A stretch of 64,000 nt of DNA from Tersicoccus mangrovi. Lineage in GTDB: Bacteria > Actinomycetota > Actinomycetes > Actinomycetales > Micrococcaceae. A model generated the notes under the pieces. The model did no database searches and had not been told where the DNA came from. It worked only from the letters and a program-made list of their open reading frames with translations. Positions 16,257-24,514 of this stretch are shown in pieces (position 1 is the first letter of the stretch; every line of letters begins with the position of its first letter). The stretch lies in contig NZ_JBAJMW010000001.1 of assembly GCF_036881825.1 (NCBI RefSeq), forward strand, positions 620,001-684,000. Reading direction: 5' to 3'. Position numbers and translations under genes: made by a program.

Positions 16257-17120
16257 ATGACCGTCACGTTCACCCTGCTCCTCTCCGTGCTGATCGGGCT
16301 CCTGCTCGGCCTGCTCGGCGGGGGTGGATCCATCCTGACCATCCCCGTCCTGACGTGGGTCGCCGGATTCGCTCCGGCGCAGGCGATCACCGCCTCCCTG
16401 GTGGTGGTCGGCGCGACCTCCGCGGTCAGCGTCATCGCCCACGCCCGGGCCGGCCGGGTCGCCTGGCGTACCGGCCTGCTCTTCGGGGCCGCCGGCGTGC
16501 TCGGCGCGTTCGGTGGCGGCCTGCTGGGCCGGCTCATCCCGGGCACGGTGCTGATGATCCTCTTCGCCCTGATGATGCTCGTGACGTCGATCGCGATGAT
16601 CCGCGGTCGGCGCGGAGGTGCGGGCACGACGGCGGATCCGACACGACGGCGGGTCCCGCTCGTCCTCGCCGTCGGCCTCGGCGTCGGCGTGCTCACCGGC
16701 CTGGTGGGCGCGGGCGGCGGGTTCATGATCGTCCCCGCGCTGACGCTGCTGGCCGGGCTGTCCATGCCGCAGGCCGTCGGCACGTCCCTGCTCGTCATCA
16801 CCGTCAACTCCGCGGCCGGGCTGGCCGGTCACCTGACCTCCAGCGCGACGTTGAACTGGCCCCTGGTCGGCGCGGTGACGCTCGTCGCGATCGCCGGCAG
16901 CCTCGTCGGGGCCCGGCTCGTCAACCGCATCCCCGCAGCCGCCCTGCGCCGCTGGTTCGGCGTGTTCGTCCTCGCCATGGGCGTCCTCGTCATGGCGCAG
17001 AACCTGCCCGGAGCGACGGGCCTCGCGTTCGCGGGCGTCGCCGTGGCCCTGGCCGCCGGGGCCGTCGTCTGCTGGTTCGCCGTCGCCCGGTGCCCGCTCC
17101 GGCGCACCGTCACCGCCTGA
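16257..17120 (+). CDS. TSUP-family sulfite/sulfur-compound exporter (TauE/SafE)
   Basis: This 287-residue integral membrane protein has about eight hydrophobic segments and the internal duplication of the TSUP family, GLLGGGGSILTIPVLTWVAG at 20-39 being repeated as GLVGAGGGFMIVPALTLLAG near 148-167. Family members export sulfite, sulfoacetate or related anions. Placed between rhodanese and thioredoxin genes, it probably exports sulfite formed from persulfide oxidation, or takes part in thiosulfate movement. ATG 16257 follows GAAGGA. Confidence 0.88.
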   Translation: MTVTFTLLLSVLIGLLLGLLGGGGSILTIPVLTWVAGFAPAQAITASLVVVGATSAVSVIAHARAGRVAWRTGLLFGAAGVLGAFGGGLLGRLIPGTVLMILFALMMLVTSIAMIRGRRGGAGTTADPTRRRVPLVLAVGLGVGVLTGLVGAGGGFMIVPALTLLAGLSMPQAVGTSLLVITVNSAAGLAGHLTSSATLNWPLVGAVTLVAIAGSLVGARLVNRIPAAALRRWFGVFVLAMGVLVMAQNLPGATGLAFAGVAVALAAGAVVCWFAVARCPLRRTVTA

Positions 17121-17162
17121 TCCTCACCCCTCACCGACCCGCTCAACCCGAAGGAGTACCCC

Positions 17163-17552
17163 ATGGCCGTCATCGACATCACCGAACAGCAGTTCGCCGA
17201 CACCATCGAGACCAACGACGTCGTCCTCGTGGACTTCTGGGCGTCCTGGTGCGGCCCGTGCCGCCAGTTCGCCCCGACCTACGCCGCCGCCTCCGAGAAG
17301 CACGCCGACGTGGTGTTCACGAAGGTCGACACGGAGGCCGAGCAGCGTCTCTCCGCCGCCGCCGGCATCACCTCGATCCCGACCCTGATGGCCTTCCGCG
17401 AGGGCATCCTCGTCTTCTCCCAGCCGGGCGCGCTGCCCGCGTCGGGCCTCGAGAAGGTCATCGCCGCGGTCAAGGACCTCGACATGGACGACGTCCGCGC
17501 CCGGCTCGCCGAGCACCAGAGCGAGCAGCAGGCCGCCGCCACCGCGTCCTGA
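17163..17552 (+). CDS. Thioredoxin
   Basis: This 129-residue thioredoxin has the redox motif WCGPC (C30, C33) and the cis-proline region SIPTLMAF. It has an additional C-terminal tail of about 20 residues rich in Glu, Gln and Ala. ATG 17163 has AAGGAG eight bases upstream. Inside the sulfur operon it probably reduces protein or low-molecular persulfides. It is not associated with a thioredoxin reductase gene here. Confidence 0.93.
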   Translation: MAVIDITEQQFADTIETNDVVLVDFWASWCGPCRQFAPTYAAASEKHADVVFTKVDTEAEQRLSAAAGITSIPTLMAFREGILVFSQPGALPASGLEKVIAAVKDLDMDDVRARLAEHQSEQQAAATAS

Positions 17553-17611
17553 CCGACACCGCATCACCTCACCAGCTTCACCGACCCGAGAACCATCCCA
17601 GGAGGACCACC

Positions 17612-18964
17612 ATGGACGTCATCGTCATCGACACCCCCCAGCTCGGCGACCGCAGCTACCTCGTGCACGACGGCACGACCGCGCTCGTCATCGACGCCCA
17701 GCGCGACATCGACCGCGTCGAGCAGGCCGCCGAGGCCGCCGGCGTCACCGTCACCCACGTGGCCGAGACCCACATCCACAACGACTACGTGACCGGCGGG
17801 CTGATCTACGCCCGGAAGCACGGCGCGACCTACCTGGTCAACGCCGCGGACGAGGTCGCCTACGACCGCACCCCGATCAGCGACGGCGAGACGGTGCAGG
17901 TCGGCGAGCTGACCGTCAAGGCCGTCGCGACCCCGGGTCACACCCACCACCACCTCTCCTACGTCGTGACCCACGGGCAGGACGAGGCCGTGTTCTCCGG
18001 CGGCGGCGTGCTCTACGGCTCGGTCGGCCGCACCGACCTGCTCGGCCACGAGCACACCGAGGGCCTGACCCACGACCAGTACGCGTCCGCCCGCCGGCTG
18101 GCGCGGGAGGCCACCGCCGCGGCGGCCCTGTACCCGACGCACGGCTTCGGCTCGTTCTGCTCCTCCGGTCCCGCGACCGGCGCCTCCGAGTCCACGCTCG
18201 GCGAGCAGTTCGCCGCGAACCACGTGTACACCGACGCCGACGAGCAGCACTTCGTCCGCGAGCTGATCGCGAACCTCACCGCGTACCCGAGCTACTACGT
18301 CCACATGGGCCCGGCCAACAGCGCCGGCCCGGTCGAGGCGGACCTGAGCGTGCCCGAGTCCCTGACCGCTGACGAGCTGACCGCCCGGCTGGACCGCGGC
18401 GAGTGGGTCGTCGACCTGCGCCAGCGCGTGGCCTACGCCGCGGACCACCTGGCCGGCACGATCAGCTTCGAGTACGGCAACGGCGGCAGCTTCACCACGT
18501 TCCTCGGCTGGATCTTCCCGTACGAGGCGCAGCTGACCCTCGTCGGCTCCCAGGACGACGTCGAGAACGCGATCCGCGACCTGTCCCGGATCGGGATCGA
18601 CTCCCCCGACGCCGCCGTCGGCGAGGACCCGCGTCAGCTCGCCCCGGGCGCGACCGTGCTCTCCTACGACCGGGTCGACTGGGCCGGCCTGCTCAACGAC
18701 CGTCCGGCGGGTGAGCCGATCCTCGACGTGCGCCGCACCGAGGAGTTCGCCGCGTCGCACATCGAGGGCGCGGTCAACATCCCGCTGCACGAGCTGGTGA
18801 CCCGGATGGACGAGGTCCCCGCCGGCCGCGTGTGGGTCCACTGCGGCTCCGGCTACCGCGCCGGGGTGGCCTCCTCCCTGCTCGAGCGCGCCGGCCGCAC
18901 CCCCGTGCACGTCGACGGTTCCTTCGGCGACGCCGCGGGCGCCGGCCTGCCGATGGCGGCCTGA
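17612..18964 (+). CDS. Persulfide dioxygenase-rhodanese fusion (CstB/ETHE1-like)
   Basis: This 450-residue protein joins an ETHE1-type metallo-beta-lactamase domain (residues 1-240) to two rhodanese domains. The iron/zinc motif THIHNDYVTG (H54, H56, D58) and PGHTHHHLSY are intact. The first rhodanese domain (about 248-345) has no cysteine in its active-site loop. The C-terminal one (about 355-450) has HCGSGYRAG with C411. CstB-like enzymes oxidise persulfide to sulfite and pass sulfur to rhodanese to make thiosulfate. ATG 17612 has a strong GGAGGA upstream. It is the last gene of the operon before the terminator at 18979. Confidence 0.92.
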   Translation: MDVIVIDTPQLGDRSYLVHDGTTALVIDAQRDIDRVEQAAEAAGVTVTHVAETHIHNDYVTGGLIYARKHGATYLVNAADEVAYDRTPISDGETVQVGELTVKAVATPGHTHHHLSYVVTHGQDEAVFSGGGVLYGSVGRTDLLGHEHTEGLTHDQYASARRLAREATAAAALYPTHGFGSFCSSGPATGASESTLGEQFAANHVYTDADEQHFVRELIANLTAYPSYYVHMGPANSAGPVEADLSVPESLTADELTARLDRGEWVVDLRQRVAYAADHLAGTISFEYGNGGSFTTFLGWIFPYEAQLTLVGSQDDVENAIRDLSRIGIDSPDAAVGEDPRQLAPGATVLSYDRVDWAGLLNDRPAGEPILDVRRTEEFAASHIEGAVNIPLHELVTRMDEVPAGRVWVHCGSGYRAGVASSLLERAGRTPVHVDGSFGDAAGAGLPMAA

Positions 18965-18978
18965 GCCGCGTCGCACTC

Positions 18979-19008
18979 CCCGGCTGCGGCACGCCGGCCG
19001 CAGCCGGG
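18979..19008 (+). terminator. Hairpin terminator of the sulfur operon
   Basis: CCCGGCTGCGGC and GCCGCAGCCGGG pair with a 6-base loop, beginning 15 bp after the persulfide dioxygenase stop, followed by a short pyrimidine-rich stretch. Confidence 0.75.
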
Positions 19009-19094
19009 CCCCGTTCTTCCCGACCCGGCCGGACCGGGTTTCCCCCCACCTGCTCCGGCCCTGCCCCGGGACGCGTCCCCAGTGCGTCCCGGAC

Positions 19095-19131
19095 GGGCCG
19101 GGACGAGTTCTCCCCCGACTCGTCCCGGCCC
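19095..19131 (+). other. Second perfect hairpin in the leader of the Ni/Co permease gene
   Basis: A perfect 14-bp stem (GGGCCGGGACGAGT with ACTCGTCCCGGCCC) and 9-base loop lies 60 bp upstream of the permease start, followed by a pyrimidine-rich run and then the ribosome site. A shorter GGGACGCGTCCC palindrome lies just before it. This could be an attenuator, a second terminator or an operator. No cobalamin-riboswitch box is recognisable. Confidence 0.5.
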
Positions 19132-19190
19132 CTTCTCCTCCTCGTCTCCCCGTCCGATTCGCTCGTGATCGTCTCCCCGAGAGGGCTACC

Positions 19191-20327
19191 GTGACTTCCG
19201 TGACCTCCGCGACACCCGCGACCTCCGCACGACCCGCGCGCGCCGGCTCCGGTGCCGTGCGCGGCATGACGGCGACCGTCGTCGGGCTGCACCTGCTCGG
19301 GATCGGTGCCCTCGTCCTGTGGCTGCTCCCGGCGCAGGCGGCCGCCGGGGGCGACGCAGCGGTTCTGCTGGGTCTCGCGCTGAGCGCCTGGGCACTCGGG
19401 GTGCGGCATGCGTTCGACGCCGATCACATCGCCGCGATCGACAACGCGACGCGCCGCCTGCTCGCTCGCGGCCGCCCCAGCTCCACGACCGGCTTCTGGT
19501 TCGCCCTGGGCCACTCCTCCGTGGTGCTGCTCGCCGTGGTCGGGTTCTCCCTCGGCGTCGCGTCGTTGACCGGTGGCCTGGCCGACGAGCACTCGGCGCT
19601 GCGCGAGGGCGCCGGCATCTGGGGCGGCAGCGTCTCCGGCCTCTTCCTGCTGACCGCGGGACTGCTCAACGTGCCGACCCTGCGCGGGCTGCTCCGGCTG
19701 CGCCGGTCCGCGGGGGCCCGTGGCTTCCGGGCCGGCACCGGGCACGCGTCCGTCGACGAGGCGGCTCTGACCGCCCACCTGGACCGGCGCGGCGTGCTGC
19801 ACCGCGTGCTCCGCCCAGCCGCGCGCTGGGTGAACCGGCCCGCCGCGATGTACCCCGTCGGCTTCCTGTTCGGGCTGGGGCTGGACACGGCCGCCTCGAT
19901 CGGCCTGTTCGTCCTCGCCGGGGCGCTCGCGCCCGGGCTGCCCTGGTACGCCGCCCTCGTGCTGCCGGTCCTGTTCACCGCGGGCATGAGCGCCTTCGAC
20001 AGCGCGGACGGCGTGTTGATGAGCCGCGTGTACCGGGACGCCGCGGCCGACGTCCGCCGCACCCTGGATCTGAACCTCGTGATCACCGCCGTCTCGGTCG
20101 GCGTCGCCTTCCTCGTCGGCGGGGCCAACCTGATCGGCGTCCTCCGCGACGTGGTCGGGCCCCTGTCCGGCATCCCGGTGCTCGGCGCCGTGGCCGACGT
20201 GGACCTGAACGTGCTCGGCATCCTGCTCGCGGCCTTCTCGGCGCTCGTGTGGGCGGCGATCCTCCTGTCCCGGCGACTGCGTCCCGCCGTCGTCCCCGCG
20301 CGTCACACAGGCCCGTCCGCCGGCTGA
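19191..20327 (+). CDS. Nickel/cobalt permease, NiCoT (HoxN/NixA) family
   Basis: This 378-residue membrane transporter has eight or so hydrophobic segments. The NiCoT signature RHAFDADHIAAIDNATRR (near 67-84) and the second motif GLGLDTAASIGLF are clear. It imports Ni2+ or Co2+ using the proton motive force. The start GTG 19191 (TSVTSATPATSARPARAGS) has GAGGG upstream. It lies within the sulfur island between the persulfide dioxygenase and a second rhodanese but behind its own hairpin-rich leader, so it may be separately regulated. Persulfide and sulfide sequester metals, which could explain the association; that is inference. Confidence 0.92.
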   Translation: MTSVTSATPATSARPARAGSGAVRGMTATVVGLHLLGIGALVLWLLPAQAAAGGDAAVLLGLALSAWALGVRHAFDADHIAAIDNATRRLLARGRPSSTTGFWFALGHSSVVLLAVVGFSLGVASLTGGLADEHSALREGAGIWGGSVSGLFLLTAGLLNVPTLRGLLRLRRSAGARGFRAGTGHASVDEAALTAHLDRRGVLHRVLRPAARWVNRPAAMYPVGFLFGLGLDTAASIGLFVLAGALAPGLPWYAALVLPVLFTAGMSAFDSADGVLMSRVYRDAAADVRRTLDLNLVITAVSVGVAFLVGGANLIGVLRDVVGPLSGIPVLGAVADVDLNVLGILLAAFSALVWAAILLSRRLRPAVVPARHTGPSAG

Positions 20328-20363
20328 TCGGCACGGGGACGACCGCCGGCTGATCGGCACGGG
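20317..20363 (+). repeat. 21-bp direct repeat across the permease stop codon
   Basis: CCGCCGGCTGATCGGCACGGG occurs at 20317-20337 and again, identically, at 20343-20363. The first copy contains the permease TGA stop. It is a small local duplication with no evident function. Confidence 0.7.
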
Positions 20364-20380
20364 TCCGCCCGGCGTCTGAC

Positions 20381-20392
20381 GTGGGCACCCAC
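20381..20392. promoter_or_regulatory. Short inverted repeat upstream of the second rhodanese gene
   Basis: GTGGG and CCCAC arms flank a CA centre about 95 bases upstream of the GTG start. It does not match the ATACCCC-type operators of the first rhodanese, so regulation of the two paralogs may differ. Confidence 0.25.
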
Positions 20393-20487
20393 ATGGCGCC
20401 GCGTTACGCGCTCCTTCAGGTGGCTCCCGCCGCGGGGTCATGCTGGTCCTCTGCCCGCGATCCGTCACCGCGCCGAGGAGGACCCCC

Positions 20488-21081
20488 GTGACCGTCACCG
20501 CCGAAAGTCTCACCACCGTCGATTCCGCGCTCCTGCGCGAGTGGATCGGCACCCACGACGACCTCGTGCTCGTCGACGTCCGCTCGGCCGCCGAGTTCGA
20601 GACCCTCCACATCGACGGCTCGTACAACGTGCCGCTGCCCCTGCTCACCGCCCACACGGAGGACCTCGTGTCCCGACTGGGCGAGCGGGTCGTCCTCGTG
20701 TGCCAGTCCGGTGTCCGTGCCGAGCAGGCGCGGCAGAAGCTGACGGGGGCCGGTCTGGACACCGCGGTCGTGCTCGACGGCGGCGTTCCGGCCTTCGCGC
20801 GAGCCGGCGGCGACGTCGTGCGCGGCGCCGGTCCGTGGGCCATGGAGCGGCAGGTGCGCATGGTCGCGGGCTCGCTGGTCCTCGCCGGGCTGATCGGCGG
20901 TCGATTCGTCTCCCCGAAGCTGCGCACCGTGGCCGGCGTCATCGGTGGCGGCCTGGCGTTCTCCGCAGCCACGAACACGTGCGCCATGGCGCGCGTCCTC
21001 GGCGTCCTGCCGTGGAACCGCACCGCCGAGGAGTTGACCGCGGCGTCGGCGCTCGACCGGCTGCCGCGCCCCACCGCCTGA
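20488..21081 (+). CDS. Rhodanese with C-terminal membrane domain, second paralog
   Basis: This 197-residue protein is a close paralog of the rhodanese at 15298. It has the same LLREWIGTHDDL opening, active loop CQSGVRAE, the GAGPWAMERQVRM linker, GGRFVSPKLR and the hydrophobic C-terminal half with the TNTC cysteine. Start GTG 20488 is preceded by GAGGAGGA. It probably arose by duplication and moved outside the CstR-controlled operon; the ATACCCC palindromes are not repeated upstream. It likely handles sulfane sulfur at the membrane. Confidence 0.88.
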   Translation: MTVTAESLTTVDSALLREWIGTHDDLVLVDVRSAAEFETLHIDGSYNVPLPLLTAHTEDLVSRLGERVVLVCQSGVRAEQARQKLTGAGLDTAVVLDGGVPAFARAGGDVVRGAGPWAMERQVRMVAGSLVLAGLIGGRFVSPKLRTVAGVIGGGLAFSAATNTCAMARVLGVLPWNRTAEELTAASALDRLPRPTA

Positions 21082-21512
21082 GCCCGACCGCCTCACGGCG
21101 GCACCCGTCGGCGTCCCCCGTCCGACCGGATTATCCCGTCGGCGAAATCGGCTCCGTGTTCAGCGAATGTCAAGGTCGACAGGGCATCCTTGAGGAGAAG
21201 CCGACGTCAGAACGCCCCGTTCCGGGGCACCGTTCACATCGACCGTTCCGACCGAGGCTTCACCTCGGCAGATCCGGCTCCGCCCGCCGTCCTGAGACCG
21301 CGGCAGGCACCCGTGACAGCATCGCCGAGACCGCCGGTCGGGTATCCCCCCACCCGTCCGGCACCGGCCGGTCGTGTCCCCAGCGCGACCGGCGTCGCCG
21401 GGGCGGGACATGCGCCCGTCCCGGCTTCTTCTTTGCCCGTTGCTGCCGGTACCCCGTTCCCGCGCCCCGGTCCCTGTCCGACCGTCAGGACGGCCGGACA
21501 GGGTGATCCGCG
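21082..21512. other. 431-bp convergent intergenic region, no gene seen
   Basis: No reading frame with convincing coding character is present between the second rhodanese and the amidohydrolase, which converge. The only structured element I see is the hairpin at 21472-21503. Confidence 0.5.
21472..21503 (-). terminator. Hairpin terminator for the amidohydrolase gene
   Basis: CCCTGTCCG and CGGACAGGG pair, and inside them CCGTC pairs with GACGG around a 2-base loop, with one mismatch. The hairpin starts 9 bp after the amidohydrolase stop and may act on both strands. Confidence 0.7.
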
Positions 21513-22679
21513 TCAGGCGGCAGGCGCCTCGTACCGGTAGACGGGCTCGCCGCCGATCCACACCTGCTCCGCACGCGAGTACAGGTCGAGCGGGTCGCCG
21601 GACCAGAGCACGAGGTCCGCGTCCTTGCCCGGCGTCAGGGACCCGAGCCGGTCGTCGAGGCCGAGCACGCGCGCCGGGTTGATCGTGATGGCCCGCAGCG
21701 CCGTCTCGCGGTCCAGCCCCTCCTTCACGGCCAGCGACGCCTGGTGGATGAGGAAGTGGATCGGCACGACCGGGTGGTCGGTGATGATCGAGATCTCCAC
21801 GCCGGCCTTCGCGAGCAGCCCAGGGTTGCGCAGGGACCGGTTCCGCAGCTCGACCTTCGACCGCGACGTCATGAGCGGCCCGATCAGCACGGGGATGTTC
21901 CGCTCGGCCAGCAGGTCCGCCACGAGATGTGCCTCGGTGCCGTGGTCGATGACGAGCCGGTACCCGAACTCGTCGGCGATGCGCACGGCGGTGGCGATGT
22001 CGTCGGCCCGGTGGCAGTGCTGCCGCCACGGGATCTCCCGGTCGAGCACGAGGGCGAGCGCGTCCAGCTTCAGGTCGCGCCCCGCGAAGGCGTCGCCGGC
22101 GGCGTCGCGCGTGGCCCGGTAGTTGGTGGCCTCGACGAAGGCCTGCCGGATGACGGCGGCGACGCCGAGGCGGGTGCTCGGCATCTTCTTCTGGTCCCCG
22201 TAGACGCGCTTCGGGTTCTCGCCCAGCGCCGACTTGAGGCCGGCCGGGGACTTGAGCACCATGGCGTCCACGGTGCGCCCGGCGGTGTGGATGGCGGCGG
22301 AGAGTCCGCCGATCGGGTTGGCCGAACCCGGGTTGACGTTGACCGTGGTGACGCCGCCCGTCAGGGCGTCCCCGAAGCCCAGGTCGGCGGGATTGATGGC
22401 GTCGATGGCGCGTACGTGGGCGGTGACCGGGTCGGTCTTCTCGTTGGTGTCGTCTCCGGCCCAGCCCTCGGCCTCCTCGTGGGTTCCGAGGTGCACGTGC
22501 GCGTCGACGAAGCCGGGCAGCAGCCACTTCCCGGCGGCGTCGACGGTTTGCGCGCCGTCGGGGATCTCGACGTCGGGGCCGAGCGCGGTGATGGTGCCAT
22601 CGGTGACGACGACCGTGCCGTCGAAGGGATCGCCGTCGACGGGGACGACGTGGGCATGGGTGAACGCGGTGATCGACAT
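21513..22679 (-). CDS. Amidohydrolase family protein (imidazolonepropionase-like)
   Basis: This 388-residue metal-dependent hydrolase has the amidohydrolase fold. The composite beta-domain N terminus ends in PGFVDAHVHLG with the HxH metal ligands. Later come IDHGTEAH, the ITDHPVVP segment with the catalytic Asp, and the C-terminal GSLTPGKDADLVLWSGDPLD. The substrate is unknown; related proteins act on cyclic amides or peptide derivatives. ATG 22679 (MSITAFTHAHVVPVDGDP) is the first good start. The frame remains open far upstream only as an antisense shadow of purB. It is divergent from purB. Confidence 0.88.
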   Translation of the reverse strand: MSITAFTHAHVVPVDGDPFDGTVVVTDGTITALGPDVEIPDGAQTVDAAGKWLLPGFVDAHVHLGTHEEAEGWAGDDTNEKTDPVTAHVRAIDAINPADLGFGDALTGGVTTVNVNPGSANPIGGLSAAIHTAGRTVDAMVLKSPAGLKSALGENPKRVYGDQKKMPSTRLGVAAVIRQAFVEATNYRATRDAAGDAFAGRDLKLDALALVLDREIPWRQHCHRADDIATAVRIADEFGYRLVIDHGTEAHLVADLLAERNIPVLIGPLMTSRSKVELRNRSLRNPGLLAKAGVEISIITDHPVVPIHFLIHQASLAVKEGLDRETALRAITINPARVLGLDDRLGSLTPGKDADLVLWSGDPLDLYSRAEQVWIGGEPVYRYEAPAA

Positions 22680-22796
22680 GCTTACCACCGTAGATCGCCC
22701 CACGTCGGAGCGGGAGTGCCTGAGCCCCTCGAGCTTCGGCTGCCTGGTCGGCGTCATCGCCGAGGTGGCACGGGTGCCGCGTGGGAGAATGGGCCC

Positions 22797-24221
22797 ATGC
22801 CTTCCGCCGCGGATTCGACCCTGCCCTCCGGCCGCCGCTCGCTGGCCGCCACCGACATCGCGCTCGGCCCGCTCGACGGCCGCTATCGTGTGGACGCCGC
22901 TCCCCTGGTGGACCATCTCTCCGAGGCGGCCCTGAACCGCAACCGGCTCCACGTCGAGGTCGAGTGGTTCCTGCACCTGACCGAGCAGGCGGTGCTGCCG
23001 GGCCTTTCCCCGGTCAACGCGGAGCAGCGCGACGGGCTGCGGTCGATCGTCACCGGCTTCGGGCCGGAGGAGATCGCCGAGCTGGCCGCGATCGAGCGGG
23101 AGACCGTGCACGATGTCAAGGCCGTCGAGTACTTCATCGGTCGCTGCCTCCCGGCCCTCGGGCTCGAAGCGCTGACCCCGCTGGTCCACTTCGCGTGCAC
23201 GAGCGAGGACATCAACAACCTGGCGTACGCGCTCGGCATCCGCGACGCCGTCCGCGAGGTGTGGGCGCCCACCGCGCAGCGCGTCGTCGACCAGATCCGT
23301 GAGCTGGGCGAGGCCCACGCCGAGACGCCGATGCTCTCCCGCACACACGGCCAGCCCGCGACGCCGACGACACTCGGCAAGGAGCTCGCGGTGTTCGCGC
23401 ACCGCCTGGACCGGCAGCTCGCCCGGATCGGCCGCCAGGAGTACCTGGGCAAGATCAACGGGGCCACCGGTACCTTCGCCGCTCACGTGGCCGCCGCGCC
23501 CGCCGTCGACTGGCTCGAGGTCTCGCGCACCTTCGTCGAGGGCCTCGGCCTGACGTGGAACCCGCTGACGACGCAGATCGAGTCGCACGACTGGCAGGCC
23601 GAGCTGTACGCCGACGTCGCCAGGTTCAACCGCATCCTGCACAACTTCTGCACGGACGTGTGGAGCTACATCTCCATCGGCTACTTCAAGCAGATCCCGG
23701 TGGCGGGCGCGACGGGCTCCTCGACCATGCCGCACAAGGTCAACCCGATCCGGTTCGAGAACGCCGAGGCGAACCTCGAGATCGCGAACGGGCTGCTCGA
23801 CACCCTCGCCGCCACGCTCGTCACCTCCCGCTGGCAGCGCGACCTGACGGACTCGTCGTCGCAGCGCAACGTCGGGGTGGCGCTCGGGCACGGTCTGCTG
23901 GCGCTGAACAACGTCGCCAAGGGTCTGCGGCAGCTCGACGTCGCCGGCGAGACGCTCGCCGACGACCTCGACCACAACTGGGAGGTGCTCGGCGAGGCGA
24001 TCCAGACGGTCATGCGGGCCGAGGCCATCGCCGGCACCCCGGGCATGGACAACCCCTACGAGCGGCTCAAGGAGCTCACCCGCGGGCACCGGGTCGACGA
24101 GGCGCGGCTGCGGGAGTTCGTCGGCGAGCTCGGCCTGTCCGACGGCGCGGAGGGCCGACTCCAGCGGCTGACGCCGGGCTCGTACATCGGCATCGCGGCG
24201 AAGCTGGCGCGGCGGGCGTAG
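22797..24221 (+). CDS. purB: Adenylosuccinate lyase
   Basis: This 474-residue fumarase-superfamily enzyme catalyses two steps of purine synthesis, cleaving SAICAR and adenylosuccinate with release of fumarate. The signature flexible loop GSSTMPHKVNPIRFEN is intact, as are the catalytic-histidine region RTHGQPATPTTLGKE and the FACTSEDINNLAY motif. ATG 22797 has GGGAG ten bases upstream. The length and N terminus (GRRSLAATDIALGPLDGRYR) fit the E. coli-like PurB subgroup. It is immediately followed by a hairpin repeat array. Confidence 0.96.
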   Translation: MPSAADSTLPSGRRSLAATDIALGPLDGRYRVDAAPLVDHLSEAALNRNRLHVEVEWFLHLTEQAVLPGLSPVNAEQRDGLRSIVTGFGPEEIAELAAIERETVHDVKAVEYFIGRCLPALGLEALTPLVHFACTSEDINNLAYALGIRDAVREVWAPTAQRVVDQIRELGEAHAETPMLSRTHGQPATPTTLGKELAVFAHRLDRQLARIGRQEYLGKINGATGTFAAHVAAAPAVDWLEVSRTFVEGLGLTWNPLTTQIESHDWQAELYADVARFNRILHNFCTDVWSYISIGYFKQIPVAGATGSSTMPHKVNPIRFENAEANLEIANGLLDTLAATLVTSRWQRDLTDSSSQRNVGVALGHGLLALNNVAKGLRQLDVAGETLADDLDHNWEVLGEAIQTVMRAEAIAGTPGMDNPYERLKELTRGHRVDEARLREFVGELGLSDGAEGRLQRLTPGSYIGIAAKLARRA

Positions 24222-24510
24222 GGCTCGTCCCGCCTGATTCTCTCGCCCGCAGGTTGCCGGGTTCGTCACTGATCGCCGCGACCAACGCCGCCATCAGTGG
24301 ACAACGCGGCGATCCGCTGGCTCGGCGACCGACGGCCGCTCGCCGAGTGGACGGCAGATGCTCTGGATCCCTTGGTCCGGCGACGTCGTTCGTCCACTCG
24401 ACGAAGCCGTGCGGCCGAGTGGACGGCAGGTGCGCCGATCAGCCGCATACGAGAACGCCAGCCGTCCACTCGACGAAGCCGTGCGGCCGATGGGACGTCG
24501 GCGGGCATCT
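24222..24510. repeat. Array A of the 72-bp hairpin repeat family (three units)
   Basis: The right arm CGAGTGGACGG occurs at 24344 and 24416, and a decayed copy (CGATGGGACG) at 24488, exactly 72 bp apart. The left arm GTCCACTCG is at 24392 and 24464. Left and right arms can pair around a 15-base loop (ACGAAGCCGTGCGGC). The first unit has a different left arm (CTCGGCGA). The array fills the space between purB and the convergent DUF4396 gene. The same hairpin, with other loop and linker sequences but the same period, forms array B at 47.5 kb. Confidence 0.85.
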
Positions 24511-24514
24511 GCAC

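Noticed and set aside
16355..17611. N-terminal extension of the persulfide dioxygenase frame back to 16355
   Set aside because: The upstream part overlaps the TSUP and thioredoxin genes in another frame. The ATG at 17612 has a strong ribosome site and starts the known domain.
18965..19190. Cobalamin riboswitch before the Ni/Co permease
   Set aside because: No B12-box-like conserved core is visible; the region is made of simple perfect hairpins.
22680..24269. Amidohydrolase with a 530-residue N-terminal extension
   Set aside because: The upstream part is exactly antisense to purB. The ATG at 22679 gives the normal family N terminus.
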